This document shows, one piece after another, positions 7,101-16,386 of a stretch of 64,000 nt of DNA. How positions within the stretch are numbered: position 1 is the first letter of the stretch; each line of letters opens with the position of its first letter. The DNA comes from Pontixanthobacter aquaemixtae (GTDB taxonomy: Bacteria > Pseudomonadota > Alphaproteobacteria > Sphingomonadales > Sphingomonadaceae), in NCBI RefSeq assembly GCF_009827395.1, contig NZ_WTYX01000001.1, positions 1,617,722 through 1,681,721 of the forward strand. Reading direction: 5' to 3'. A model generated the notes under the pieces. The model was not told the origin of the DNA and ran no database searches. It saw only the letters and a list, made by a program, of their open reading frames with translations. A program made the translations under genes and the position numbers.

Positions 7101-8921
7101 CTACCCCTTGGTGTCAAACAATCCGGCAAGCTGTTCGATAATCGTCCCGCCCAGCTGTTCGACATCCATGATCGTGACCGCGCGGCTGTAATAGCGGGTT
7201 ACATCATGGCCGATCCCGATCGCGGCCAGTTCGACCGGCGAACTTTTCTCGATCCAGTCGATCACGCGGCGCAAATGCTGTTCAAGATAGCCCGCGGTGT
7301 TCACGCTCAAAGTCGAATCATCGACCGGCGCGCCATCTGAAATCACCATCAGGATACGGCGGTCTTCGGCGCGTGCGAGCAAGCGCTGATGCGCCCACAT
7401 CAGGGCCTCGCCATCGATGTTCTCTTTGAGCAATCCTTCGCGCATCATCAGGCCGAGATTGCGGCGCGCGCGGCGCCATGGTTCGTCGGCCTTTTTATAG
7501 ATGATGTGGCGCAGATCGTTGAGCCGGCCCGGATGGCCCGGCTTGCCATCGGCGAGCCATGCCTCGCGGCTCTGCCCGCCTTTCCAGGCGCGCGTGGTGA
7601 AGCCGAGAATTTCCACTTTCACGCCGCACCGTTCCAGCGTGCGCGCCATGATATCCGCGCTGATCGCGGCAATCGAAATCGGGCGACCGCGCATCGAACC
7701 CGAATTGTCGATCAGCAGCGTGACCACCGTGTCCTTGAATTCCTGATCGCGTTCGACCTTGTAACTGAGCGCGTGCCCCGGCTGCGTTACCACACGCGCC
7801 AGCCGCGCCGCATCCAGCAGGCCTTCTTCCTGATCGAAATCCCAAGCGCGGTTTTGCTGCGCCATCAGGCGACGTTGCAAGCGGTTGGCCAGCTTGGTGA
7901 CGATGCTTTGCAGGCCGGTCAGCTGGCTGTCGAGATATTGCCGCAGCCGGTCGAGCTCTTCGGTGTCGCACAGCTCGGGCGCTTCGATTTCTTCGTCGAA
8001 CTTGTCGGTGAAATGCTTGTAATCGAAATCGCCGGGAATGTCGGTCCACGGGCGATTGGGGCGAACCGGCATCATACCTTCTTCGCCCTCGTCGCCCAGC
8101 TCACCGTCGTTCATTTCCTCTTCGGAACTTTGCTCGGTTTCGCTTTCACCGGTGTCTTCGCCTTCGGCAGCCTCGCCCGCCATTTCGGCGGTTTGCGGAT
8201 CGCCGTCGGCGCTGTCCTCATCGCCGTCCTGCTCTTCTTCGTCCTGACCCTCTTCGTCCTCTCCATCCTCGTCATCGGAACCCTGCTCGGTTTCCTCTTT
8301 GATAAGGTCGAGATTGCGCAGCATATCGAGCGTGAGCGACTGGAATGCCTTTTGGTCATCGAGCGAAAGCGCGAGCGATTCAAAATCACCGCCGACCGCT
8401 TCTTCGATCCGTTCGCGCACCATATCAACAGCGGGCAAAGCGGCATCGGGTATCGCCTGCCCGGTCAGCTTTTCGCGCAGCATCAGCGCCAGCGCGCCCT
8501 GCACCGGAACTTCGCTTTCATTCTGCGCACGGACAATCGGATCGGCGCCCATGCGGACTGCCAATGCCGCATCAAGATTGCCGCGTATCCCGCTGAAATT
8601 GTTGGAGCCGAGCGCTTCGTAGCGCACCATTTCCACCGCATCATAGCAGGCCCGGGCTATCGGTTCTGACGGCGCGCCGCGTGCATGGACGGCCTCGTTA
8701 TGGTGGCGCAATTTCAACGCGAAACTGTCAGCAAATCCGCGTGCTTCCTGCGCCTGATCGGCGGGTAAATTGCGGCCCGGCAAGGGCACGCGGAAATTCT
8801 TGCCGGTGGAAGACGGCGCATCCGCGCTCCACGCGACTTCCACTTCCGCTTCGCGCGCAACCGCACGGCTGGCGCCGGTCAGCGCCTGTTTGAACAGGTC
8901 GAGAGGAGTGTCGTCAGCCAA
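7101..8921 (-). CDS. cobT: Cobaltochelatase subunit CobT
   Basis: 606-residue subunit of the aerobic ATP-dependent cobaltochelatase (CobN-CobS-CobT), which inserts cobalt into hydrogenobyrinic acid a,c-diamide; it has the architecture of BchD-like chelatase subunits. N-terminal region to about residue 210, then a long Asp/Glu-rich linker (roughly 210-290), then a C-terminal von Willebrand A domain with the MIDAS motif [10 protein letters not shown]. The start is TTG at 8919-8921, with no obvious ribosome binding site. fsa ends 6 bases upstream of it. Its usual partner cobS is not within this window. Confidence 0.95.
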   Translation of the reverse strand: MADDTPLDLFKQALTGASRAVAREAEVEVAWSADAPSSTGKNFRVPLPGRNLPADQAQEARGFADSFALKLRHHNEAVHARGAPSEPIARACYDAVEMVRYEALGSNNFSGIRGNLDAALAVRMGADPIVRAQNESEVPVQGALALMLREKLTGQAIPDAALPAVDMVRERIEEAVGGDFESLALSLDDQKAFQSLTLDMLRNLDLIKEETEQGSDDEDGEDEEGQDEEEQDGDEDSADGDPQTAEMAGEAAEGEDTGESETEQSSEEEMNDGELGDEGEEGMMPVRPNRPWTDIPGDFDYKHFTDKFDEEIEAPELCDTEELDRLRQYLDSQLTGLQSIVTKLANRLQRRLMAQQNRAWDFDQEEGLLDAARLARVVTQPGHALSYKVERDQEFKDTVVTLLIDNSGSMRGRPISIAAISADIMARTLERCGVKVEILGFTTRAWKGGQSREAWLADGKPGHPGRLNDLRHIIYKKADEPWRRARRNLGLMMREGLLKENIDGEALMWAHQRLLARAEDRRILMVISDGAPVDDSTLSVNTAGYLEQHLRRVIDWIEKSSPVELAAIGIGHDVTRYYSRAVTIMDVEQLGGTIIEQLAGLFDTKG

Positions 8922-8927
8922 AGTAAA

Positions 8928-9581
8928 TCAGGTAATCGACTGTCCGGTCGATTCCCAGTCTTTCAGGAACCCTTCGATCCCCTTTTCGGTCAGCACATGA
9001 TTGAACAGCGCTTTGATCACTTTGGGCGGCGCGGTCATCACATCGGCCCCGATCAGCGCGCTTTCCAGCACATGGGTAACATGCCGCACCGATGCGACCA
9101 GAATTTCAGTTTCGAACGCGTAATTGTCATAGATCTGGCTGATGTCGCGGATCAGGTCCATTCCGTTCACGCCATTATCATCGTGCCGCCCGACAAAAGG
9201 GGAAACGAAGGTCGCGCCCGCTTTTGCCGCCAGCAGCGCCTGGTTCGCGCTGAAGCACAGCGTGACATTGACCATCGTTCCGTCATCGGTCAGCGCCTTA
9301 CAAGTCTTGAGCCCGTCAATCGTGAGCGGAACCTTGATGCAGACATTGTCCGCGATCTTGCGCAGTACCTCTGCCTCTTTCATCATCGTTTCATGGTCGA
9401 GAGCGACCACTTCCGCGCTCACCGGACCATCGGTGATCCCGCAAATTTCCTTGGTCACTTCCATGAAATCGCGGCCCGATTTGGCGATCAGGCTTGGGTT
9501 TGTGGTGACCCCGTCCAGCAATCCGGTCGCAGCCAGTTCCTTGATGTCATCGATTTCGGCAGTGTCGGCAAAGAATTTCAT
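8928..9581 (-). CDS. fsa: Transaldolase / fructose-6-phosphate aldolase family
   Basis: 217-residue class I aldolase of the small transaldolase family. It opens [16 protein letters not shown], has the TTNPSL block, the Schiff-base lysine in NVCIKVPLT, and the [10 protein letters not shown] and ILVASVRH motifs. Length fits the FSA/TalC group rather than the 310+ residue TalB group. Members do either transaldolase or fructose-6-phosphate aldolase reactions; sequence alone does not settle which. Six bases from the cobT start on the same strand, so probably co-transcribed. Confidence 0.93.
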   Translation of the reverse strand: MKFFADTAEIDDIKELAATGLLDGVTTNPSLIAKSGRDFMEVTKEICGITDGPVSAEVVALDHETMMKEAEVLRKIADNVCIKVPLTIDGLKTCKALTDDGTMVNVTLCFSANQALLAAKAGATFVSPFVGRHDDNGVNGMDLIRDISQIYDNYAFETEILVASVRHVTHVLESALIGADVMTAPPKVIKALFNHVLTEKGIEGFLKDWESTGQSIT

Positions 9582-9679
9582 AGGGATGCTCCGCTTGGCG
9601 ATTCGCGAATGCGATAACAGGCTCGCAATCTCTAGACCACTGCGTCGTCACCTTGGCCTTCAGCTTTCTGCCCGAAGGT

Positions 9680-10813
9680 CTAGGCGCCGTAGCTCGCGTA
9701 GAATACCTCGTCGCACAGAAACAGAGTCTCTCCGTTCTTGCGCGCGACCGAGGTGATAACCCCGTCGATATTGCGAGACGTCTGCTGGCGGCCCCGTTCA
9801 TCGCGGTATTTGAAGGTGTCTACCTTGTCGACCTGTTCCCGGTAACTGCCATCTGCGTTCACGACAAAGCCCGATGCGGCCAGCCGCGCGGCTACGGTCT
9901 TGACCGGTTCGGCAAAGCGAATGCCCGTGGCTTGGTATCCATCGGATTCTTCGAGGAAGGAATATCTCAGGCCGAGCACGGTCAATCCGTTCCAGTTCCC
10001 TTTGAAATCGGTGTAGATATCAATTTCGTTTGATGAATTGCCGCCCGGCCGGATGATACGGCTGGTTACCCAGTTTTTGACTCCGGGAACCCGCACTTTG
10101 GCCGGAATTGTCGGCAGGTTGCGCCTGTCGTCAAAAGCGTAGGAATTCTGCAGCACCTTTTGCGCGGCATCGCTCCACGTGCACCGCTTGGGGTTTTTGA
10201 AATCCAGCCATTTGAGCTGCGGGGCGACGCTGGCCAATTGTCCCTCAGTCGCGCCGGGAGTGGCGGTTTGATAACGGTTTGCCGCCAAGAGCTGCTGAAC
10301 AGTGCTCTGCGCCTGCGCATTCACGCGGATAATATCGCCCGCAGTCGGGCGCAGCTTGGCCATTTCCGCTGCCGCATCGTTGCGCAATGCCGTGTCTGTA
10401 TCCGCCAATTGGTAAGCCATCTGCGCATACATATAGGTGGCCTGTCCCGTGCCGATTTTCTGCGCTGCGCCGAGAAAACCCTCCGGCGTTCCGCGCATGC
10501 CCGCTTCGATGAAATAGTCGACAGCCTTGTCCTTGCAGCCTGATCGGCTGAGCGCGGTCAGGATTTTGGATGCACTTGCCGGTTCTTCATACTGGCAAGC
10601 ATGGGCCATGGCGAAATATTCATCGCCCGACATCGGTTGGCCCTTTTTCTCTTTCCGGCGAAGCTTTTTGCGCGCGTCGGTTATCGATTTGTACTGGGCA
10701 AAAATCGGCGCATAAATGTCCCGCGGCTCACGCGCCTGAGCGGCAGGTGCGGCAAGCCCCGTCACCAACAAACCAACACCCGAAACTGCTGCAAGCAAGC
10801 GTTTATCGATCAC
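9680..10813 (-). CDS. Exported protein of unknown function
   Basis: 377-residue protein with a clear N-terminal signal peptide (MIDKRLLAAVSG..., cleavage likely after AAPAAQA). The first half contains helical, repeat-like segments (YFAMAHACQYEEPASASKIL, YFIEAGMRGTPEGFLGAAQ) reminiscent of SEL1/TPR-type repeats; the second half is probably beta-rich, with scattered cysteines. No catalytic motif recognised. Start is GTG at 10811-10813 preceded by a strong ggggggat stretch. Monocistronic between fsa and the DUF4197 gene. Function unknown. Confidence 0.82.
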   Translation of the reverse strand: MIDKRLLAAVSGVGLLVTGLAAPAAQAREPRDIYAPIFAQYKSITDARKKLRRKEKKGQPMSGDEYFAMAHACQYEEPASASKILTALSRSGCKDKAVDYFIEAGMRGTPEGFLGAAQKIGTGQATYMYAQMAYQLADTDTALRNDAAAEMAKLRPTAGDIIRVNAQAQSTVQQLLAANRYQTATPGATEGQLASVAPQLKWLDFKNPKRCTWSDAAQKVLQNSYAFDDRRNLPTIPAKVRVPGVKNWVTSRIIRPGGNSSNEIDIYTDFKGNWNGLTVLGLRYSFLEESDGYQATGIRFAEPVKTVAARLAASGFVVNADGSYREQVDKVDTFKYRDERGRQQTSRNIDGVITSVARKNGETLFLCDEVFYASYGA

Positions 10814-10907
10814 CCCAAATCCCCCCAGTAAATCTATAAACCACCGTGATGCCTAGTTATTCCGCCCGGCTATAGCAAGACGGTGGGTGGGGAAACTTGG
10901 TTGCGAT

Positions 10908-11600
10908 CTAGCGAAGCGAGCCCAGCCCGAACACACCGATCAGAAGCGGATCATTGGTGCTTTGCGGATCGCGCCTTATGGCGGCTTCTTCTATGCCCAT
11001 TTCATTCCAGATCGCGTCGTTAATATCGGCGCTGAAACGGTTGGATACGCCCGCTACATCGACACCGCTGAGCTGCGCAATCGCACGGCCTATAACCGGA
11101 TCATTGGCCAGCCGGATCGCATCGCCCAATTCTGGCACCATCGCTTCTACCAGTGTGTTGCCCATCTCTCCGCGCAGGAAAGCTGTCGCCGCGGTCGGGC
11201 CGCCGCGCACAAGCTGTTCGGCGGCTTCGATGCCGACAATGCGCACCGCGTCCGCGACAACCGGTGCGGCCCGCTCTGCCCCGCGCACGGCGACATCGGC
11301 AAAGGCATCTTCCAGCTGGTCTTTGAACACGGCGGAGGTCAGAATGCCCGCAAGAATATTGCCGCGCGTCCCCATGATATTGGCGAGACCTATGCGTCCG
11401 ACTTGCTGGTCCCAAAAACCGCCATCGGCCGTCATCCGGGCAAATGCGCGCTCGCTGGACAACACCAGCAAGCGCCGTATCGCATCAGTGAATCCAAAAC
11501 CGGGAAGCGATGTACACCCGGCCAAAGCCAATGCGCCCGTCGCCACGCCGCCCGCCAGAAATGCGCGGCGTCCGGTGTGCTGATCCAACAAATCGGTCAT
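10908..11600 (-). CDS. DUF4197 family lipoprotein, Tat-type signal
   Basis: 230-residue protein of the DUF4197 family. The N terminus has a twin-arginine (TGRRAFLAGG) followed by a hydrophobic stretch and a lipobox ending at LALAGC, so it is predicted to be a Tat-exported lipoprotein. The body (LSSERAFARMTADGGFW, then the ERAAPVVADAVR and PTAATAFLRG segments) matches the helical DUF4197 pattern. It is divergent from priA with 57 bases between start codons. Role unknown; family members are periplasmic. Confidence 0.85.
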   Translation of the reverse strand: MTDLLDQHTGRRAFLAGGVATGALALAGCTSLPGFGFTDAIRRLLVLSSERAFARMTADGGFWDQQVGRIGLANIMGTRGNILAGILTSAVFKDQLEDAFADVAVRGAERAAPVVADAVRIVGIEAAEQLVRGGPTAATAFLRGEMGNTLVEAMVPELGDAIRLANDPVIGRAIAQLSGVDVAGVSNRFSADINDAIWNEMGIEEAAIRRDPQSTNDPLLIGVFGLGSLR

Positions 11601-11657
11601 TTCAATCCCCTTTACCTTGTCGCGAAGCCGTTACTGGTCCCATATGAAACCCAGCTC

Positions 11658-13823
11658 ATGAACCGCGTCCGACTCATTATTTTTAACGCCGCTCTCGGCC
11701 CGCTCGACTATAAGGTGCCCGATGGCATGACAGTCGAGCACGGGTCTGTTGTAGTCGCTCCGCTCGGCCCGCGCCAGATCATCGGTATCGTGTGGGAAGA
11801 GGACCGGCTGCCGGGTGAAAGCGTGTCCGATTCCAAGCTGCGCAACATCATCGAGGTGCTGCCCGTGCCCCCGCTTCGTGCGGAGCTACGACGACTGATC
11901 GAATGGACCGCCGACTATTACTGCGCGCGGCTGATGTCGGTGGCGCGGATGGTCGTGTCATCGGGCGGCGCGCTGCGCGGACCCACAACGATGACCGAAT
12001 ACCGCCTGACCGGCGTCGAGCCGGAACGGATGACCCCGCAACGCGCGGTTGCGCTGGACGCGCTGCAGAACGAGCAAGCAACCATTCGCGAGCTGGCGGA
12101 TTTGGCCAGCGTTAGCGACGGGGTGCTGCGCGGACTGGTCAACCAAGGGGCATTGGAGCCGGTCGAAGTCGATATTGACCGCCCCTATCCTCGCGCACGG
12201 GCCGACCACGAGCAGCCCGATTTGTCCGATGACCAACGCAAAGTCGCCGATCAATTTGTCGAAGCCGTAAAGGCGCGCGAATTCGCCCCGTTCCTGCTCG
12301 ATGGGGTGACTGGATCGGGCAAGACAGAGGTTTATTTCGAACCCATCGCCGCGGCCATTCGCGACAATCGGCAGGTGCTGGTTTTGCTACCCGAGATCGC
12401 GCTGACCGAGGCCTTTCTGGGCCGGTTCGAAGACCGCTTCGGCGCAGCGCCGGTTGTGTGGCATTCGGGCCAGAAAGCCACCGAACGCCGCCGCGCATGG
12501 CGCGCCATTGCCAGCGGGGAAGCGCAAGTCGTGGTCGGCGCGCGCTCTGCCTTGTTCCTGCCCTATGCCAATCTCGGGCTGATCGTGGTCGATGAAGCGC
12601 ATGAGATCAGCTTCAAGCAGGATGATGGCGTGCGCTACAATGCGCGCGATGTGGCGGTGATGCGCGCGCGCTTTGAAAAGTTTCCGATCATTCTGGCCAG
12701 CGCGACCCCGGCGCTGGAAAGCCTGCAAATGGCCGAGAGCGGGGTGTATCAGCGTGTCGAATTGCCCAGCCGTTTTGGCGGAGCAACACTGCCCGATATT
12801 GCGACAATCAATCTGACCGAAAACCCGCCCGAACGCGGACGCTGGATCGCGCCCGAATTGGTCGAAGCGCTGGAAGACCGGCTGGCCAAGGGTGAACAAT
12901 CGCTGCTGTTTCTCAACCGCCGCGGCTATGCGCCGCTGACCCTGTGTCGCAATTGCGGTTATCGCTTCCAGTGCAGCAATTGCAGTGCGTGGCTGGTCGA
13001 ACACCGCTTCAGCCGCCGCCTGGCCTGCCACCATTGCGGGCATGAGGAAGAACCGCCTGCGGCTTGTCCCGATTGCGGCGAGAAGGATTGCATGGTCGCG
13101 TGCGGCCCCGGGGTTGAACGGATCGCCGATGAAGTTGCAGAGATTTTGCCCGATGCGCGCATTGCCATCGCCACGTCAGACACGCTCAACACGCGGGAGA
13201 AAGTCGCCGATTTTGTCGCGCAGGCAGAAGGCGGGGCCATCGATGTGATCGTCGGCACGCAGCTGGTCACCAAGGGTTTCCACTTCCCCGAGCTGACTCT
13301 GGTCGGGGTCATTGATGCCGATCTGGGATTGGAAGGCGGCGATCTGCGCGCGGCAGAGCGCACTTACCAGCAAGTCGCGCAAGTCGCGGGGCGTGCGGGA
13401 AGAGGCAGCAAACCGGGCGAAGTCTTTATCCAGACGCGCCACCCCGAAGAACCCGTGATCGCCGCGCTGGAGGCCGGCGACCGCGATGCTTTCTACGCTG
13501 CCGAAACTGAGGCACGCCGCGGTGCGGGCGCCCCGCCATTCGGCCGCTGGGCCGCGATCATAATCTCCTCAGAAGATGAAGCCGAAGCGCGCGAGGCAGC
13601 CAATGCGATCGGCGGCACGCGGCCCAATGTCAAAGACGTCATGATCCTTGGCCCCGCCCCTGCCCCGATGGCCATGCTGCGCGGCCGCTATCGCTACCGC
13701 CTGCTCATTAACGCCCGCCGCAGCGCGCAGATCCAGGATGTTATCCGCGGCTGGCTCGACGGTCTCGACTTCCCCCGGGGCGTGCGCGTCAATGTCGATA
13801 TCGATCCCTACAGCTTTGTCTAG
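11658..13823 (+). CDS. priA: Primosomal replication helicase PriA
   Basis: 721-residue superfamily 2 helicase that reloads DnaB at collapsed forks. N-terminal DNA-binding region (to about 190), Walker A GVTGSGKT (near residue 216), DEAH box in VVDEAHEISF (near 311), a zinc-binding insert with CRNCGYRFQCSNC and CHHCGHEEEPPAACPDC, and the C-terminal helicase motifs VGTQLVTKGFHFP and QVAGRAGR. A much longer in-frame reading upstream runs through the divergent DUF4197 gene and is rejected; ATG 11658 gives the normal PriA N terminus. The last 63 bases (13761-13823) recur at 15399-15461. Confidence 0.97.
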   Translation: MNRVRLIIFNAALGPLDYKVPDGMTVEHGSVVVAPLGPRQIIGIVWEEDRLPGESVSDSKLRNIIEVLPVPPLRAELRRLIEWTADYYCARLMSVARMVVSSGGALRGPTTMTEYRLTGVEPERMTPQRAVALDALQNEQATIRELADLASVSDGVLRGLVNQGALEPVEVDIDRPYPRARADHEQPDLSDDQRKVADQFVEAVKAREFAPFLLDGVTGSGKTEVYFEPIAAAIRDNRQVLVLLPEIALTEAFLGRFEDRFGAAPVVWHSGQKATERRRAWRAIASGEAQVVVGARSALFLPYANLGLIVVDEAHEISFKQDDGVRYNARDVAVMRARFEKFPIILASATPALESLQMAESGVYQRVELPSRFGGATLPDIATINLTENPPERGRWIAPELVEALEDRLAKGEQSLLFLNRRGYAPLTLCRNCGYRFQCSNCSAWLVEHRFSRRLACHHCGHEEEPPAACPDCGEKDCMVACGPGVERIADEVAEILPDARIAIATSDTLNTREKVADFVAQAEGGAIDVIVGTQLVTKGFHFPELTLVGVIDADLGLEGGDLRAAERTYQQVAQVAGRAGRGSKPGEVFIQTRHPEEPVIAALEAGDRDAFYAAETEARRGAGAPPFGRWAAIIISSEDEAEAREAANAIGGTRPNVKDVMILGPAPAPMAMLRGRYRYRLLINARRSAQIQDVIRGWLDGLDFPRGVRVNVDIDPYSFV
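13761..13823 (+). repeat. priA 3'-end repeat, copy 1 (functional end of priA)
   Basis: Last 20 sense codons plus TAG of priA (GLDFPRGVRVNVDIDPYSFV). 59 of 63 bases match copy 2 at 15399-15461, same orientation, 1638 bp apart. The two copies flank exactly the exported-protein gene at 13860. Confidence 0.93.
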
Positions 13824-13859
13824 TTGCCGCTTTCCTGCATAGAAACAGCGTGATAGGCC

Positions 13860-15374
13860 ATGGTCATGATAACAAGATTTTTGGTTGGCCTTTTGGTCCT
13901 TTGTTTGCCCCAACAGCTGTTGGCTGCCGAATGGCTTCGCGCCGAAACATCCAGTTTTGTAATTCATGCAAAGCTCGACGAAGATGAAATTCGTGAGCTG
14001 GCGGCTCAGGTAAATGCTTTTGACCAGATGATCCAAAGACAGCTGCCGAAACAGAACCAGCCGGGTCGAAAGCTCCAGATTTACCTCGACCGTGATATAA
14101 ACCGGATGTCCCGCGCTTGGGGCCAAAAGCATTTGAGTGCCACGCGTTCCTGGGCAGAGATGTCGGGCAGTTTCGCGCAATATGATCCAGCCGATGATCC
14201 GCGATATCGCTATTTTCCGATTTTCTACGCCTATGCGAGCCACTATTTCGACAATGCGTTTTATCGCACCAGCCCGCCTTGGCTAAAAGCGGGCCTTCCC
14301 ACCTTTTTCGCCACGAGTTTCGTAACAGAGGAAGGACAGTTCATTCTGGGTGTCCCGGATATCCGGCGCCCGGTAGACTCGGACATATCCGAAGTCCGCC
14401 TGAGAAAAATGCTGACCGCCCAGGTCGAGCAAACCAGCGAGCGAGAGCGGCAGGAATTCTTCCGGTTGAGCAGCACGTTCATGCTCCTGCTGCTTACCGA
14501 CCCCGCATATGACGGGATGGTAGAGAACTATCTCAAATCCTACACTGCCGGAGACTCTGTAGAGGATGCGGCCAAAGCGTTTGGCGATCTCGGCGATCTT
14601 GCAGGCGGAATGCGGGAAGCGCTTCGCGGCAAACCGAACCTCCGCCAGGTGGGCTTGCCAGCGGCCACCCCCGTCGAAATCAACCTGCGCCAAATGAGCG
14701 AGAGCGAGATCGCTCTCGTCGAGCTTCGCTTCGTCCGGCTTGTCGACAAGCGCAGAGAGCAGACATCGGAGAAACTTGAACGCCTGACCCAAAAGCTGCC
14801 GGGAAATGCCGATATTTGGTACGAATATGCTGCTGCGGAATTTGCCAGAGTGCGCGGCGGAATTCCCGATAGTGCAAACCGGTTTCGGGGATTCGGCTTT
14901 GTCGATGGCGAAATTGTGGTCACGGGGCGCACTTATTCTGATGCGAGTGCTTGGCGGGCCGTAAACAAAGCGCTCGAACTCGACCCCGAGTTTCAGCCTG
15001 CAAAGCAGCTTAAAGCGGAAATCATGCTGCACCGGCAGAACAATGGGGACGAGGAGGGAGATGCGGAGACATTCGACGCCATCCGGGCCCTGTTACAGGA
15101 CACAGCTTCGAAACCGGAGCAATATCCGCTGGCGGCCGCACTCTATTTCGAATCCTACCTCGAACAGTATCAAACACCGCCTGACGTGGCATTCGAGCAG
15201 CTGGAAACCGCATTTTTGCGCAATCCCAGCATAGAGGAACTGCGATACGCCTATGCGGTTGCGCTGTCGCGGCGCGGCCAGATGGATCTTGCCCGCCTGT
15301 TGCTGTCGACGATGCTCAACGACCCTGAATATCAGGATGCTGCCCGAAGAGCGCTCGAAAGCGCACCGCAATAG
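13860..15374 (+). CDS. Exported protein with TPR-like C-terminal region
   Basis: 504-residue protein with an N-terminal signal peptide (MVMITRFLVGLLVL..., cleavage near LLAAEW). Residues about 25-200 (WLRAETSSFVIHA, VNAFDQMIQRQLP, LQIYLDRDINRM, SHYFDN, WLKAGLPTFFAT) resemble the peptidase-like DUF1570 type domain, with the usual HExxH-like position degenerate (ASHYFD). The C-terminal third has TPR-type helices (AWRAVNKALELDPEFQPAKQL, AFEQLETAFLRNPSIEEL, DLARLLLSTMLNDPEYQDA). No obvious ribosome binding site; a second ATG lies at 13866. The gene is bracketed by two copies of the priA tail, which suggests it was inserted next to priA. Precise function unknown. Confidence 0.82.
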   Translation: MVMITRFLVGLLVLCLPQQLLAAEWLRAETSSFVIHAKLDEDEIRELAAQVNAFDQMIQRQLPKQNQPGRKLQIYLDRDINRMSRAWGQKHLSATRSWAEMSGSFAQYDPADDPRYRYFPIFYAYASHYFDNAFYRTSPPWLKAGLPTFFATSFVTEEGQFILGVPDIRRPVDSDISEVRLRKMLTAQVEQTSERERQEFFRLSSTFMLLLLTDPAYDGMVENYLKSYTAGDSVEDAAKAFGDLGDLAGGMREALRGKPNLRQVGLPAATPVEINLRQMSESEIALVELRFVRLVDKRREQTSEKLERLTQKLPGNADIWYEYAAAEFARVRGGIPDSANRFRGFGFVDGEIVVTGRTYSDASAWRAVNKALELDPEFQPAKQLKAEIMLHRQNNGDEEGDAETFDAIRALLQDTASKPEQYPLAAALYFESYLEQYQTPPDVAFEQLETAFLRNPSIEELRYAYAVALSRRGQMDLARLLLSTMLNDPEYQDAARRALESAPQ

Positions 15375-15398
15375 CCGCCATTCCGGCAATATTCCGGC

Positions 15399-15461
15399 GG
15401 TCTCGACCTTCCCAGGGGCGTGCGCGTCAATGTCGATATCGACCCCTACAGCTTTGTCTAG
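15399..15461 (+). pseudogene. Duplicated priA 3'-end fragment (copy 2)
   Basis: A 63-base stretch encoding GLDLPRGVRVNVDIDPYSFV and a stop, nearly identical to the end of priA (59/63 bases). Of the four differences, two are silent (cgg/agg, gat/gac) and two fall in one codon (ttc/ctt, Phe to Leu), so copy 2 looks as though it descended from a working priA allele rather than decaying freely. Homology begins abruptly at the base before 15399. There is no start and no other priA sequence here. It lies 24 bases past the stop of the 13860 gene. Confidence 0.9.
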
Positions 15462-15476
15462 GCGCGGCAGAGGCGA

Positions 15477-16232
15477 TCATTCGCCCGCCTCCTCTGCATC
15501 CTGCCGCTTGATTTTCTTGTGCGCGATTTCGTCGAGGCCGTGCTTCCAATAGCTGGAAATGTACAATTCTCGCGGTCCCAGCCCCCACTCGCCGCGCAGT
15601 AGCGCGCGCAGTTCGCGCATTGCGGAAAATTCGCACGCTGCCCAGCCAGCGACTTTCCCGTCGGGCTTCATCTGCCGACGCAATTCACCGGCAAGCAGGC
15701 CGGGCTCGGTCCCCGGCTTGGGATTGACGATCCAGCAAATCTCGATCCCGGCCGGGGCATCGATAGGGATGGCATCGTCCCTATGCTGAATTTCGAGAAC
15801 CGCCACTCCCTTGGCATCGCGGCCTAGCCGTTCGAGATTGGCGGATATCGCCGGAAGCGCCGACATGTCGCCTGCCACCGCGTAAAAGTCAAAGCCATCG
15901 GGAAGCGGCTTGGCCGGGCCGGGGCCGCCAATCGCGATGGTGTCGCCCCGCTCTGCCGCCAGCGCCCAGCCGGTCGCGAGGCCATTGGCATTTCCGCCAT
16001 GCAAGGCGAAGTGCACATCGATCTCCGCCTGCCGCTGCGCGCGGATTGTGTAGGTCCGCAGCACAGGCTTTGGCCCGCCTGCGGGATCGGGCAGCATCAG
16101 CTTGATATATCCGCCAGTCTGATCTTGCGGAAAACCGGCCAGCCCTGGGCCTCCCAAAGTAATCTGGAGCATAGAGGGAGAGACCCGTTGCGAATCGAGG
16201 ACGGAAAGCGAGCGAGGAGCAGGTTTGGCCAT
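15477..16232 (-). CDS. Siderophore-interacting protein (ferric-siderophore reductase, SIP family)
   Basis: 251-residue flavoprotein of the ViuB/SIP family that reduces ferric siderophores with NAD(P)H in the cytoplasm. The FAD-binding part includes KPVLRTYTIRAQRQAEIDVHF (RxYTxR motif) and HGGNANGLATGWA; the C-terminal SIP domain has the DMSALPAI segment, WAACEFSAMRELRALLRGEWGL and YWKHGLDE, all family-typical. It faces the priA remnant and is divergent from the GST. An excellent Fur box lies immediately upstream (16241-16259), so iron-repressed expression is likely. The start at 16230-16232 has no strong ribosome binding site. Confidence 0.93.
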   Translation of the reverse strand: MAKPAPRSLSVLDSQRVSPSMLQITLGGPGLAGFPQDQTGGYIKLMLPDPAGGPKPVLRTYTIRAQRQAEIDVHFALHGGNANGLATGWALAAERGDTIAIGGPGPAKPLPDGFDFYAVAGDMSALPAISANLERLGRDAKGVAVLEIQHRDDAIPIDAPAGIEICWIVNPKPGTEPGLLAGELRRQMKPDGKVAGWAACEFSAMRELRALLRGEWGLGPRELYISSYWKHGLDEIAHKKIKRQDAEEAGE

Positions 16233-16240
16233 AGGTAACA

Positions 16241-16259
16241 GCTAATGATAATCATTTGC
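16241..16259 (-). promoter_or_regulatory. Fur box upstream of the siderophore-interacting protein gene
   Basis: The 19 bases gctaatgataatcatttgc match the classical Fur consensus GATAATGATAATCATTATC at 16 of 19 positions. It lies 8-26 bases before the ATG of the SIP gene, so a bound regulator would cover the transcription or translation start. In alphaproteobacteria Fur/Mur or Irr/RirA may act; the site looks Fur-type rather than an Irr ICE motif. Confidence 0.82.
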
Positions 16260-16386
16260 ATTACAAGTCTGTCTGCCGTGTTTTTCGCGCGCCAGCCTTT
16301 AAGGCGGACGCTTTCTTCGGTTCATGCTCGACATTGTGGCGCATGACCGCTTAGCTAGAATGGACTTAAATCTCTGGGAGCCAACT

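Noticed and set aside
7389-8669. A 426-codon frame antisense to cobT
   Set aside because: Shadow of the GC-rich cobT sequence; no ribosome binding site and no recognisable domain.
10887-11657. A long N-terminal extension of priA
   Set aside because: The extension overlaps the divergent DUF4197 gene and contributes no PriA-like residues; ATG 11658 gives the normal N terminus.
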